Source: an uncultured Selenomonadaceae bacterium
GTDB lineage: Bacteria; Bacillota; Negativicutes; Selenomonadales; Selenomonadaceae
Assembly: GCA_905233325.1 (NCBI GenBank)
Contig: CAJODU010000018.1
Span: 1 to 17,384 of the forward strand
Length of the DNA stretch: 17,384 bases
Reading direction: 5' to 3'
Shown: positions 1 through 7,753 of the stretch, one piece after another
Numbering within the stretch: position 1 is the first letter of the stretch
Layout of the letters: every line of letters begins with the position of its first letter
The notes under the pieces: generated by a model
Databases searched by the model: none
Told to the model about the DNA's origin: nothing
Seen by the model: the letters and a program-made list of their open reading frames with translations, nothing else
Translations under genes and position numbers: made by a program

Positions 1-1079
1 AAACCAGGTGCAAAGTCGGCAAAGTCTACGTCTACCAAGGGTTAAAGCGCATTGAAGTCGAGGAGGCAGAAGCAGGAGAGATAGTCGCTCTGACAGGTCT
101 CACAGAGGCGTCGATAGGCGATACCATCACCGATCCTGAACACCCTGACGCACTTGAGGCAATCAGAGTGGACGAGCCGACCCTGAGCGTCACCTTTGGA
201 GTCAATACCTCCCCCCTTGCAGGGCAGGAGGGCGAGTATGTAACCTCCCGCCACATAAGGGATCGCCTCTTCCGAGAGGCAGAGACCAACGTGGCACTTA
301 GGGTTGAGGAGACCGATTCGGCCGATGTATTCAAGGTCAGCGGCAGAGGAGAGCTCCACCTTTCTATACTTATCGAGACTATGCGTCGCGAGGGCTACGA
401 ACTCTCAATCGGCAAGCCTGAAGTGGTCTACAAAGTAGTTGACGGCAAAAAGCTGGAACCAATGGAGCTTTTGACAGTCGAAGTCCCCGCCGAATATATG
501 GGCACAGTGATGGAATCAATGGGACGCCGCAAGGGAGAGCTCAAAACAGTAGACGAACGCAGCGGCTATCAAAGATTAGAGTTTGAAATACCCGCCAGGG
601 GGCTGATAGGATTTAGATCAGAACTCTTGACAGCGACTCGCGGAAATGGTATAATGAATCACGTCTTCAGCGGATATGCACCCTACAAGGGCGACATACC
701 GAGACGCACACGCGGCAGTTTGGTCGCCTTCGAGGCAGGAGAGACAACCGGCTACGGTATCTACAACCTGCAGGAACGCGGTGTGATGTTCGTGGAGCCC
801 GGTATGAAGGTCTACGAAGGAATGATAGTCGGAGAGAACTCCAGGGAGATGGATATAGACATCAACCCCTGCAAGCAAAAGCACGCGACAAATATGAGAG
901 CAAGCGGCTCCGATGAAGCAATCAGGCTTGTCCCCGCACGAATAATGAGCCTTGAACAGGCAATGGAATATATCAACGAAGACGAAGCGGTTGAGGTCAC
1001 TCCCAAAACCATTCGCCTCAGAAAGTTGGAACTTGACAGAGTGACCCGCGGTCGCGCTGCCAAAAATGCAAGGAAATAA
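1..1079 (+). CDS. typA: Translational GTPase TypA/BipA, C-terminal part (5' end cut by window edge)
   Basis: TypA (BipA) is a ribosome-associated GTPase of the EF-G family involved in ribosome assembly and stress or cold adaptation. The reading frame is open from base 3 to the stop at 1077-1079, giving 358 residues. The family is about 610 residues long, so the GTPase domain is outside the window. A GTG at 168 is an internal codon, because recognisable TypA sequence continues upstream of it (KVGKVYVYQGLKRIEVEEA). Visible parts are the end of the beta-barrel domain II, the EF-G-like domain with GRGELHLSILIETMRREGYE, the second such domain (RTRGSLVAFEAGETTGYGI), and the TypA-specific C-terminal domain (NPCKQKHATNMRASGSDEA, SLEQAMEYI, VTPKTIRLRK). 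The basic tail RVTRGRAAKNARK is normal for the family. The next gene, sepF, follows 89 bases later with its own promoter. Identification is very secure. Confidence 0.97.
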   Translation, partial: TRCKVGKVYVYQGLKRIEVEEAEAGEIVALTGLTEASIGDTITDPEHPDALEAIRVDEPTLSVTFGVNTSPLAGQEGEYVTSRHIRDRLFREAETNVALRVEETDSADVFKVSGRGELHLSILIETMRREGYELSIGKPEVVYKVVDGKKLEPMELLTVEVPAEYMGTVMESMGRRKGELKTVDERSGYQRLEFEIPARGLIGFRSELLTATRGNGIMNHVFSGYAPYKGDIPRRTRGSLVAFEAGETTGYGIYNLQERGVMFVEPGMKVYEGMIVGENSREMDIDINPCKQKHATNMRASGSDEAIRLVPARIMSLEQAMEYINEDEAVEVTPKTIRLRKLELDRVTRGRAAKNARK

Positions 1080-1107
1080 AACAGTGAAAAAAAACTGAAA
1101 AAAATAC

Positions 1108-1136
1108 TTGCCAAGATGAAAAAAGTATGATATACT
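1108..1136 (+). promoter_or_regulatory. Sigma-A type promoter for sepF and following genes
   Basis: TTGCCA at 1108-1113 and TATACT at 1131-1136 are separated by 17 bases. A TG at 1128-1129 sits one base before the -10 box, which makes it an extended -10. Transcription would start near 1143. That leaves just enough room for the ribosome binding site at 1153-1159 and the ATG at 1169. It argues that sepF-pepD-yhdT-panF can be expressed separately from typA. Confidence 0.7.
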
Positions 1137-1168
1137 AGGCGAAAGCGAAATTGAAAGGGTTTGAAGTT

Positions 1169-1747
1169 ATGGATTTAAGCATATTCAAGAAAATAACAGA
1201 CTTCATAATGCCGCTTGAGCCGATAGAAGATGAAGAGACAGAAGAAATAGTCGAAAAGAAACCTGAAAAGAAAGTGGAGCCGGCAAAGAGCGAGCCGCAA
1301 AGAAGAGAAGAACCCTCAGAAGTCTTGAAAGAGTCAGTAAGCGCAAGAGAACCAATGATAGAAGTTGGAAGAATGCGCACAGCAGAGGGCGGAAGTGTAG
1401 CATTCGGAGGAATGAAATACACGGCTTACGCTCAGAAAGAGGAGCCGGTGATAGCGATGAAACCACAACTTACAGTAGTGAAAGGATCGGGCATCAGCGT
1501 CAGAATTAACAAACCAAGCAAGTTTGAAGAAGTACGAATGATAGCAGATGACCTCCTCGAAAAGAATGTGGTGATAGTAAATTACGAACTTGTTGATACC
1601 GCTGAGCAAGTCCGAATCAGTGACTTCGTGAACGGTGTGTGCTACGTCACAGACGGACACGTTAATCCCATTTCCGAAAAAATAATCCTCTACACACCAA
1701 ACGGAGTGGACACCGAAGCTGCCCTGGCGGGCTATGCAATGAGATAA
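1169..1747 (+). CDS. sepF: Cell division protein SepF
   Basis: SepF binds the C-terminus of FtsZ and the membrane, and helps align FtsZ filaments at the septum. The ATG at 1169 was chosen because GAAAGGG lies 9 bases upstream and the promoter start site is near 1143. An in-frame TTG at 1151 would have almost no leader. The 192-residue product begins with a short amphipathic segment (MDLSIFKKITDFIMPL), the usual membrane-targeting helix. A charged linker rich in E, K and P follows (about residues 18-100), then the C-terminal SepF domain (about 105-185: VRINKPSKFEEV, VVIVNYELVD, ISDFVNGVCYV, IILYTP). The linker makes it longer than the 152-residue Bacillus subtilis protein. In many Firmicutes sepF lies in the ylm cluster near ftsZ; here it lies between typA and pepD. 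The gap to pepD is 13 bases, so they are probably cotranscribed. Confidence 0.9.
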   Translation: MDLSIFKKITDFIMPLEPIEDEETEEIVEKKPEKKVEPAKSEPQRREEPSEVLKESVSAREPMIEVGRMRTAEGGSVAFGGMKYTAYAQKEEPVIAMKPQLTVVKGSGISVRINKPSKFEEVRMIADDLLEKNVVIVNYELVDTAEQVRISDFVNGVCYVTDGHVNPISEKIILYTPNGVDTEAALAGYAMR

Positions 1748-1760
1748 ACTAAGGAGAACA

Positions 1761-3140
1761 ATGAGCAAAATCTTAGAAGAAGTACTCAAAGAGTTTGAAA
1801 GAATAGCAGCGATTCCTCGCCCGTCCAAGCACGAAGGCACAGTTGCCGATTATCTGGTCGATAGACTAAAGGTACTTGGTGCAAAGGTTGAGAAAGATGA
1901 AACAGGCAATGTAATCGCTGAGATAGCGGCACCTTCCTCGGAAGGAGCACATATGGATATGGTCTGTGTATCTGACGGCAAAAAGCCTTACAACCCTCTT
2001 ACAGACAGCATAAAGCTTGTTCGCAAGGGAAAGTATCTGAAAGCGGACGGCACTAGTCTCGGAGCAGACGACGGCATAGGAATAGCAATCATACTATACC
2101 TGCTGGAGAACAGGGCAAAGGAAGGAATCACCCTCCCTTTGAAAGTCATCTTCACAGTCGACGAGGAAGTCGGAATGACAGGAGCCTCTAAACTTGATGA
2201 AAAACATCTGAACGGAGCAAAATATCTTCTCAATATCGACAGCGAAAATGCCGAGGAGTTGGTCATAGGCAGTGCCGGCAGTATGAGGATAGAGTTCAAA
2301 CGCCAAGCCAAGCTGACAACTCCCACTAAGAGCGAAGCTGTAAAGCTCAGGATCGCCGGATTCAAGGGCGGACACAGCGGTGAGGCTATAGGAATCCCTC
2401 ACGCCAATGCAATCAAAGTCCTTGCCAAATCCCTCAGATTGCTTGACTGTGAAGTGGCTAGAATAAAAGGCGGCCGTGCAATGAATGTCATTCCCTCAGA
2501 GGCAGAAGCCGTCATAATGATTGATCATAAGGAATTGCCTAAAATCACCGATGTTACGGCTGAAGTCTATAAAACTTCTCGTGAGCTTGATGAAAATGAT
2601 ATGAGTGTTTCAATGGAGAATATTCTCAATCTGCCAAAACAAGTATTCACTGCCGAAAGTACCCAAGCCTTGTTGAAACTGATTGAAATGCTTGAAGACG
2701 GCGTCCACGACTCCGAGACCAGTGCCAATATCGGCGTTCTGAAAGCAACCTCAAAAGGTATGATGATTGAATATATGCCGCGCTTTCACAGTGAAACAGG
2801 TCGCGAAGTGATGAAAAGTTCAGCAATAAAGGCAGCAGAGGAAAGTGGCTTTAAAATTGATATAGGACATATAACCCCTCCTTGGAAGAGTGAGAATAAT
2901 GATCTGGCTGATCGTATGAAGGCTATAGCACACGAACAAGGACGCGAACTCACCAAAAGGGTGATACACGGCGGTCTGGAGTGCAGTTACTTCAGTGTCA
3001 AGAACCCCTCCTTGGAGATAGTATCAATCGGCACCACCAACCTCGATATACACTCACCTAAAGAAAAGCTGCTCCTGTCAAGCGTAGAGCCTACAGTTCA
3101 GCTTATACTCGAAACATTAAGGCGGGGGGCTGTCAAATGA
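1761..3140 (+). CDS. pepD: M20 family aminoacyl-histidine dipeptidase (PepD-like)
   Basis: A cytosolic zinc dipeptidase of the PepD (carnosinase-like) branch of family M20, expected to cut X-His and other dipeptides. AAGGAG at 1751-1756 precedes the ATG. The product has 459 residues. Visible active-site parts are H64-M-D66 (metal ligand and partner Asp), D103 in LGADDGIG (bridging metal ligand), E135/E136 in DEEVGM (catalytic base and ligand), D160 in NIDSE, the dimerisation-domain motif GGHSGEAIG, and H431 in IHSP near the end. The segment just before HMD is shorter than in PepD proteins I know: it reads IAAPSSEGAHMDMV, with no clear hydrophobic strand of the VVLQGH type. This could be a lineage trait or an in-frame deletion, and is discussed as a finding. 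The stop overlaps the start of the next gene by 4 bases (ATGA), which indicates translational coupling. Family assignment is firm; the substrate is inferred. Confidence 0.92.
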   Translation: MSKILEEVLKEFERIAAIPRPSKHEGTVADYLVDRLKVLGAKVEKDETGNVIAEIAAPSSEGAHMDMVCVSDGKKPYNPLTDSIKLVRKGKYLKADGTSLGADDGIGIAIILYLLENRAKEGITLPLKVIFTVDEEVGMTGASKLDEKHLNGAKYLLNIDSENAEELVIGSAGSMRIEFKRQAKLTTPTKSEAVKLRIAGFKGGHSGEAIGIPHANAIKVLAKSLRLLDCEVARIKGGRAMNVIPSEAEAVIMIDHKELPKITDVTAEVYKTSRELDENDMSVSMENILNLPKQVFTAESTQALLKLIEMLEDGVHDSETSANIGVLKATSKGMMIEYMPRFHSETGREVMKSSAIKAAEESGFKIDIGHITPPWKSENNDLADRMKAIAHEQGRELTKRVIHGGLECSYFSVKNPSLEIVSIGTTNLDIHSPKEKLLLSSVEPTVQLILETLRRGAVK

Positions 3141-3355
3141 GATACTTGGAAATCTTAAAAGAAGCTAAAATGACAGGCTTGAGCCTGCTTACACTGATAA
3201 TATTCTGGCTGCTGGCAGGGATTCTCCTGTCGGGCGTCGAAATGACAATCTGTAATATACCAATCTGGGCGATAGTCGGCACAATCGGAGTATGGACAAT
3301 GGCAATAGTCCTAGCCATAACTCTGAGTAGAAAAATCAAAGATGTCGATCTATAA
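3137..3355 (+). CDS. yhdT: YhdT-like small membrane protein (DUF997)
   Basis: A 72-residue protein with two predicted transmembrane segments (about residues 14-34 and 41-62) and charged ends (MRYLEILKEAKM at the front, SRKIKDVDL at the end). Its size, topology and position directly before panF match the YhdT/DUF997 family, which is encoded upstream of panF in Escherichia coli and many other bacteria. A G-run at 3124-3129 lies 7 bases before the ATG, and the start overlaps the pepD stop by 4 bases. No biochemical role is established for the family as far as I know. An accessory role for the pantothenate symporter is an inference from gene order. The call rests on context and topology more than on a sequence motif. 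Confidence 0.8.
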   Translation: MRYLEILKEAKMTGLSLLTLIIFWLLAGILLSGVEMTICNIPIWAIVGTIGVWTMAIVLAITLSRKIKDVDL

Positions 3356-3415
3356 CCTACTAAAAATATATGAAAAGTGACGCTTGTACCGAAAGCGGAC
3401 AAGACGGAGGCAAAA

Positions 3416-4873
3416 ATGGCAAATTTACTACCGCTGCTGCTATATATGGCAGTGATGGCGGCAATCAGTTTTTATGTGCGAAAGCTACAACAAGGTGGTA
3501 ACTTCTTGGAAAGTTACTTCGTTGGAAACAGACAACTGGGCGGCTTTGTCCTTGCAATGACAACAGTAGCAACTTACAGCTCGGTGTCAAGTTTCGTCGG
3601 CGGTCCCGGTATGGCTTTCGAGGTCGGCTTTGGCTGGCTGTATATGGCGGTCGTGCAGGTAACGGCGGTTTTTTTGGTATTGGGAATCTTTGGCAAAAGA
3701 GTGGCACTGTTAGCACGGAAGTTCAACGCCGTGACGGTAGTGGACATTTTGAGAGCACGGTATAAGTCAGAACTCCTTGCGGGATTCGCGGCTTTAGCAA
3801 TCGTCCTCTTCTTCAGCGGCACAATGACGGCACAGTTCGTAGGAGGGGCAAAACTCTTCGCGGCGGTGACGGGTTACAGCTATGAAATAGGGTTGTTGCT
3901 GTTCGGGCTGGTGGTCGTTGTCTATACTTCGATCGGCGGATTTAGGGCGGTAGCATTAACGGACACTTGTTGTGCTGTGATGATGATAGCAGGTATAGTC
4001 ATACTATTGCACTATGTTTTAATGGCAGGAGGCGGAGTTGAGGCAATCCTCGGCAAACTTACGGTTGAGAGGCCGGAGATGTTTGAGCCGTTTTCAGGCG
4101 GGAAAATGCCTTGGACGCTGTATCTAACGCAGTGGCTCTTGGTTGGCGTGTGTACAATAGGACTGCCGCAATCGGTGGTTAGAGGAATAAGCTACAAGGA
4201 CACTGCAGGAATGAAACAGGCGATCATCATAGGCACCGTAGTCATAGGTTTTATGAACATAGGAATCAACTTCGTCGGAATCCTGGCACACGGTGTGTTG
4301 AGTGGGGACGCGGCTGCCAACGGAGGTGTAGACAACGTGATCCCTTCAGCTATCGTGGCGGCAGTGCCTGAAAACCTCATAGGTATTGCCATAATAGGTC
4401 CCCTTGCTGCCTCTATCTCCACTATTTCAGGGTTGCTGATAGTTGCTTCAAGTGCAGTGGTGAAGGATATCTACGTACATTACCATAGCAGTCGCGGGCG
4501 TACAGTCGAGCAAAGCAGTATGAGACGCCTGTCAATACTGACGACAGCTCTAATGGGCACAATCGTTTTCGTAGTCGCATTGACCCCACCAAGTCTCATA
4601 TGGCTAATCAATATGTTCGCTTTCGGAGGACTGGAAACTGCGTTCTTTTGGACTCTACTGCTCGGTCTCTACTGGAAAGGTGCAAACAAGCTGGGTGCAG
4701 AATTGTCAATGATTGGCGGGACAGTAGTATATTGTGCCACTCAAGCCTTAGGTTTCAAGGTGTTTGATCTTCACCAAATCACAATCGGAATCACGGTCTC
4801 CCTGCTGTTTTTCCTGATTGGCTCTTATTTCGGAAAACCGACTGACGAGCAAACACTCAAAGAATTTTTTTGA
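3416..4873 (+). CDS. panF: Sodium/pantothenate symporter PanF
   Basis: An integral membrane transporter of the sodium:solute symporter (SSS) family that imports pantothenate for coenzyme A synthesis. The ATG at 3416 is chosen because GGAGG (3406-3410) lies 5 bases upstream. The resulting 485 residues also match the roughly 483 of E. coli PanF. A GTG at 3377 would add 13 polar residues without a good binding site. Diagnostic stretches are FLESYFVGNRQLGGFVLAMT and YSSVSSFVGGPG near the N-terminus, with the SSS signature GGFRAVALTDT about one third along. The remainder is a series of roughly a dozen hydrophobic helices. It follows yhdT by 60 bases, the usual pairing. The downstream inverted repeat at 4924-4975 probably ends its transcript. 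Confidence 0.93.
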   Translation: MANLLPLLLYMAVMAAISFYVRKLQQGGNFLESYFVGNRQLGGFVLAMTTVATYSSVSSFVGGPGMAFEVGFGWLYMAVVQVTAVFLVLGIFGKRVALLARKFNAVTVVDILRARYKSELLAGFAALAIVLFFSGTMTAQFVGGAKLFAAVTGYSYEIGLLLFGLVVVVYTSIGGFRAVALTDTCCAVMMIAGIVILLHYVLMAGGGVEAILGKLTVERPEMFEPFSGGKMPWTLYLTQWLLVGVCTIGLPQSVVRGISYKDTAGMKQAIIIGTVVIGFMNIGINFVGILAHGVLSGDAAANGGVDNVIPSAIVAAVPENLIGIAIIGPLAASISTISGLLIVASSAVVKDIYVHYHSSRGRTVEQSSMRRLSILTTALMGTIVFVVALTPPSLIWLINMFAFGGLETAFFWTLLLGLYWKGANKLGAELSMIGGTVVYCATQALGFKVFDLHQITIGITVSLLFFLIGSYFGKPTDEQTLKEFF

Positions 4874-4923
4874 ATTTCGACGAATTTTCAGATAAATTCC
4901 CTGCTATTTTCAGATTTTTTTAA

Positions 4924-4975
4924 TAAAACAGTGCTATACTAACTTCAAGAAAGAGAAGGAGATAGCACTGTTTTA
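4924..4975. terminator. Long inverted repeat between convergent operons, probable two-way terminator
   Basis: A perfect 14-base inverted repeat, TAAAACAGTGCTAT (4924-4937) and ATAGCACTGTTTTA (4962-4975), is separated by 24 bases of mostly purine sequence. On the + strand the right arm ends in TTTTAATATT. On the - strand it ends in TTTTATTAAAAAAA. It lies 50 bases after panF and 24 bases after the oppositely directed NlpC/P60 gene, the expected site of a shared terminator. The large loop is unusual for an intrinsic terminator, so an RNA-processing or mobile-repeat origin cannot be excluded. The rest of the 126-base gap holds only A/T-rich sequence with TTTTCAGAT twice (4885-4893 and 4907-4915). 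Confidence 0.55.
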
Positions 4976-4999
4976 ATATTCATTCATTTTAATGATTTT

Positions 5000-5770
5000 T
5001 TAAACTTCAACAATTTTTTTAGCACCGTAAAATCTTGGTGCCCAGTAGGTATTGTCAAGGTAGTCAATCCTGACGCCGCGACTGGACGATACGTGCAGGA
5101 ATTGCCCTTCACCAAGGTAAATTCCGCAATGTGAGGCACCTGCCTCGTAGGTGGTGAAAAATACCAAATCACCAGCCGTTAGTTCCTTAGTCTTTACAGC
5201 TTTGCCTAATTTGTATTGCTCGTCAGCCAATCTGGGAATAAGGATTCCATTTTCTTTGAAGGCGTATTGTAAAAAACCGGAGCAATCAAAACCGGAAGGA
5301 GTTGTTCCACCAAAGACATAAGGGACACCGATGAATTTTTTGGCAGTTCGGACGACTTCATTAGCCTTAGATTGACTTATCAACGTCTTGCCAAAAGGTA
5401 CCAGCTTGGTATCATTGTATTCATCAAGATTAAGGGTTGCCTTTTTGTTCGAGTCGGTTGGAAGGAGTTTAGACGTTTTGGGTGACTTGATTTTTTTGAG
5501 AGCTCGCCAAGTAGCGTTGTTGACAATGCCTGTGACGCTCAGATTGTGGTCACTTTGAAATTTTTCAACAGCGGCTTTGGTCTCATTGCCAAATTCGCCG
5601 TCGACTATGCTGATTGCGTAACCAACGTCTTGGAGTTTTTGCTGGAGGATAATTACATCGTTGCCTGTCGAGTTGACTGACAGAGTTGGCGAGGCAAACG
5701 CTGTTCTGCCGAATCCTGCAGATAAAGAGATAGTAGTTATGACAAGCAAGTATAGTATAAATGATTTCAT
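5000..5770 (-). CDS. Secreted NlpC/P60 peptidoglycan endopeptidase with PG-binding domain
   Basis: Predicted cell-wall D,L-endopeptidase of the NlpC/P60 cysteine peptidase family. The 256-residue product starts with a signal peptide (about 1-26, hydrophobic core ILYLLVITTISL, AFA before the likely cut). A PG_binding_1 domain follows (about 30-92: GNDVIILQQKLQDVGY, VDGEFGNETKAAVEKFQ), then a polar linker (93-130) and the catalytic domain (about 133-256). The catalytic residues are visible: C163 in FDCSGF, H214 in ASHCGIYLG, and H226 in QFLHVSSS as third polar residue. GGAAGG lies about 10 bases before the ATG. It is the last gene of the four-gene envelope operon, 36 bases after mupG, so it probably supplies or trims the wall fragments that its neighbours recycle. 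The family is certain; the exact bond cut is inferred. Confidence 0.93.
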   Translation of the reverse strand: MKSFILYLLVITTISLSAGFGRTAFASPTLSVNSTGNDVIILQQKLQDVGYAISIVDGEFGNETKAAVEKFQSDHNLSVTGIVNNATWRALKKIKSPKTSKLLPTDSNKKATLNLDEYNDTKLVPFGKTLISQSKANEVVRTAKKFIGVPYVFGGTTPSGFDCSGFLQYAFKENGILIPRLADEQYKLGKAVKTKELTAGDLVFFTTYEAGASHCGIYLGEGQFLHVSSSRGVRIDYLDNTYWAPRFYGAKKIVEV

Positions 5771-5806
5771 TAATAGATGACCTTCCTTCAGGTATCAAGA
5801 GGGTAT

Positions 5807-6862
5807 TTAGACAAAGCGGAATGAGAAAATTTTTTGAGTATGGGTAGCTAAGATGTTCAAAATAGGCAAATCTATTTTGGAAACTTGAGCAACCAGATTT
5901 ATTCTGGAATCAGGCGGAAGAACAGATTTTACAATCTGAACTTCACCCATATATCGCCCAAATTTTGAATTGTCGATTGTGATGTCCCCTAAGTCGCGCG
6001 GCTGAGGTGCGTTGTCAGGATTGATGATTAATCCCAGTTCTTTCGTAAGAGTTCTACTATTCACAGTGCGAATTACATCATCAGATATTTCGGGTCTGCT
6101 TTGAAATTTCTGCGATAGCAGTTTTAGTGAGGTAGCGTCAGAAGTGACGGTGTGTATCTCTAGAATAATTTCTCCACGATTTAGTTTTGTGATGGAAGAA
6201 CATTCAGCAAGCGTTGGCAGAGAATCGGATAACATAATAAAATCCACACCGAGAGCTGTCAAATAACGAGCTGTAAAATCAACGGTAAAATTTCTGGTAA
6301 TCTCGACAGTAGGTAGCCCCTCCTCAAAAGGCGGTCTGCGTCTTCCTTCAAGTGAAGCGACAAAAGCTCCTACTGCTATATTGAAACTTTTTAACAGATG
6401 ATTTTGTTGCAGGAAGTAGTTAAGCTCAAGTCCTGTATATATGTGCGGATAAAAATTATGTAAAGCGGAAATGTTGCTGAAATCAGCCTCAAGGTCTGCG
6501 AGAGTGATTAAAAGTTCTTCCGTGATCGTTGAGGCGTTTAGCATTATGCGGCGAATGCGACTAAGAGCCGCAATCTGTCTTGGATTGAAACCGTCGTCGA
6601 GTCTAGGGGTAATTTGCTCAAAATCAAGAGCAAAGTCAAAATCGGCAATGGTCTCCGGCGTCACATCAATAATTATTTCAAAATCTCTCTCGACAGCGGC
6701 GATAAGAATTGTGGCAAATTCCGCCTGAAACTCGGCAGCCTCAGGAATCAAGACAGATGTAAAAAGTCGTTTCAGCCCTAAAGAAGCCGCCGTATCAATG
6801 AGTTCAAGATTTTCCTTCAAAGAGCAATTCAATCCAGTATAAACCGATATACCATTATTCAT
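5807..6862 (-). CDS. mupG: 6-phospho-N-acetylmuramidase, MupG family (DUF871)
   Basis: A cytosolic protein of the DUF871 family. The Staphylococcus aureus member, MupG, hydrolyses MurNAc-6P-GlcNAc to MurNAc-6P and GlcNAc during cell-wall recycling. At 351 residues it has the family length. The N-terminal part reads like a TIM barrel starting ISVYTGLNCSLKENLELID, with LKRLFTSVLIPEA and ARYLTALGVDFIMLSDSLPT. The C-terminal part (about 285-340: DITIDNSKFGRYMGEVQIV) is the small cyclophilin-like domain. A near-perfect ribosome binding site GAGGAGGTGG lies 5 bases before the ATG. It follows murQ by 30 bases. That makes the activity assignment stronger, because its product would be the MurQ substrate. 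No transporter is present in the window. Confidence 0.85.
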   Translation of the reverse strand: MNNGISVYTGLNCSLKENLELIDTAASLGLKRLFTSVLIPEAAEFQAEFATILIAAVERDFEIIIDVTPETIADFDFALDFEQITPRLDDGFNPRQIAALSRIRRIMLNASTITEELLITLADLEADFSNISALHNFYPHIYTGLELNYFLQQNHLLKSFNIAVGAFVASLEGRRRPPFEEGLPTVEITRNFTVDFTARYLTALGVDFIMLSDSLPTLAECSSITKLNRGEIILEIHTVTSDATSLKLLSQKFQSRPEISDDVIRTVNSRTLTKELGLIINPDNAPQPRDLGDITIDNSKFGRYMGEVQIVKSVLPPDSRINLVAQVSKIDLPILNILATHTQKIFSFRFV

Positions 6863-6892
6863 AGATCCACCTCCTCAATCAATACCAGCTAA

Positions 6893-7723
6893 TCATACTT
6901 TTTTAATAAGAATTGTCTCAACTGTTGACTTGGCACTGCCGTTGCAACTTGTCAAAGTTTTAATCGCCGTTTTTTCGTCACAGCCGGTAGCTTCCATTAC
7001 AATTCTCACCGCTCTTGCTTTGAGTTTTTCATTAGTAGCTTGGACGTCCACCATGAGGTTACTGTAAACTTTGCCCAGCTTAATCATCACAGCAGTCGTG
7101 AGCATATTTAGCACAAGTTTTGTAGCAGTGCCGGCTTTCAGACGAGTGGAGCCGGTGATAACTTCAGGTCCCGTGATAGGTGTAATCGCGATACTCGCGA
7201 TAGAGGCAATCTCGGAAGTTTCAACGCAGGAAATTGCGACAGTTGCGGCATTTATAGAGTTTGCATATTCCAATGCACTGACAACGTAAGGTGTACGTCC
7301 CGAAGCGGCAATCCCAACCAACACATCATTTGCCGTTAAATTACGCTCTTGAAGGTCGGAGACAGCACGATTTTTGTTGTCCTCGGCTCCTTCTATGCTT
7401 GAGATTAAAGCCTTAGGACCACCGGCGATGAGTCCTTGAATCATATGAGGTGACACACCGAAAGTTGGCGGACATTCAGAGGCGTCAAGAACCCCAAGCC
7501 TTCCCGAAGTTCCTGCACCAATATAGAACATTCGTCCGTCTTCACTCAACTTGGAGGTTATGAGATCCACAGCCTCGGCAATGTGCGGCAGTTCAGCCTC
7601 AACGGCATTTGCGACTGTCTTGTCTTCCTCATTGATTACGCGGAGCATAGAAAGCGTATCTAATTTATCAATGTCGTATGTTTTGGGATTTCTTTGCTCG
7701 GTGTTCAGTTTTGACAAATCCAC
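6893..7723 (-). CDS. murQ: N-acetylmuramic acid 6-phosphate etherase
   Basis: MurQ removes D-lactate from MurNAc-6-phosphate to give GlcNAc-6-phosphate, a cytosolic step of peptidoglycan recycling. The SIS-fold motifs are clear: GAGTSGRLGVLDASECPPTF and GIAASGRTPYVVSALEYA, plus TGSTRLKAGTATKLVLNML. With the start at GTG 7723 the residues equivalent to catalytic Glu83 and Glu114 of the E. coli enzyme fall at the same numbers here (SECPP and GAEDN). This start is preferred because the strong site GAGAGGTGAT (7737-7728) lies just upstream. A GTG at 7732 is itself inside that site. The 276-residue product lacks roughly 20 residues of the C-terminal helix seen in the E. coli and Bacillus enzymes; it stops after VETILIKKV. 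It lies 30 bases after the deacetylase gene and 30 before mupG, in one operon. Confidence 0.92.
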   Translation of the reverse strand: MDLSKLNTEQRNPKTYDIDKLDTLSMLRVINEEDKTVANAVEAELPHIAEAVDLITSKLSEDGRMFYIGAGTSGRLGVLDASECPPTFGVSPHMIQGLIAGGPKALISSIEGAEDNKNRAVSDLQERNLTANDVLVGIAASGRTPYVVSALEYANSINAATVAISCVETSEIASIASIAITPITGPEVITGSTRLKAGTATKLVLNMLTTAVMIKLGKVYSNLMVDVQATNEKLKARAVRIVMEATGCDEKTAIKTLTSCNGSAKSTVETILIKKV

Positions 7724-7753
7724 TAAAATCACCTCTCAAACAAAATCAAAGGA

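Noticed and set aside
1082..1097. CAGT-ACTG inverted pair after typA as terminator
   Set aside because: Four-base stem with an A-rich loop and no T-run; the stretch is better explained as upstream sequence of the sepF promoter.
3377..3415. Upstream GTG start giving panF 13 more residues
   Set aside because: No good ribosome binding site there, polar extension not seen in PanF, and GGAGG is correctly placed for ATG 3416.
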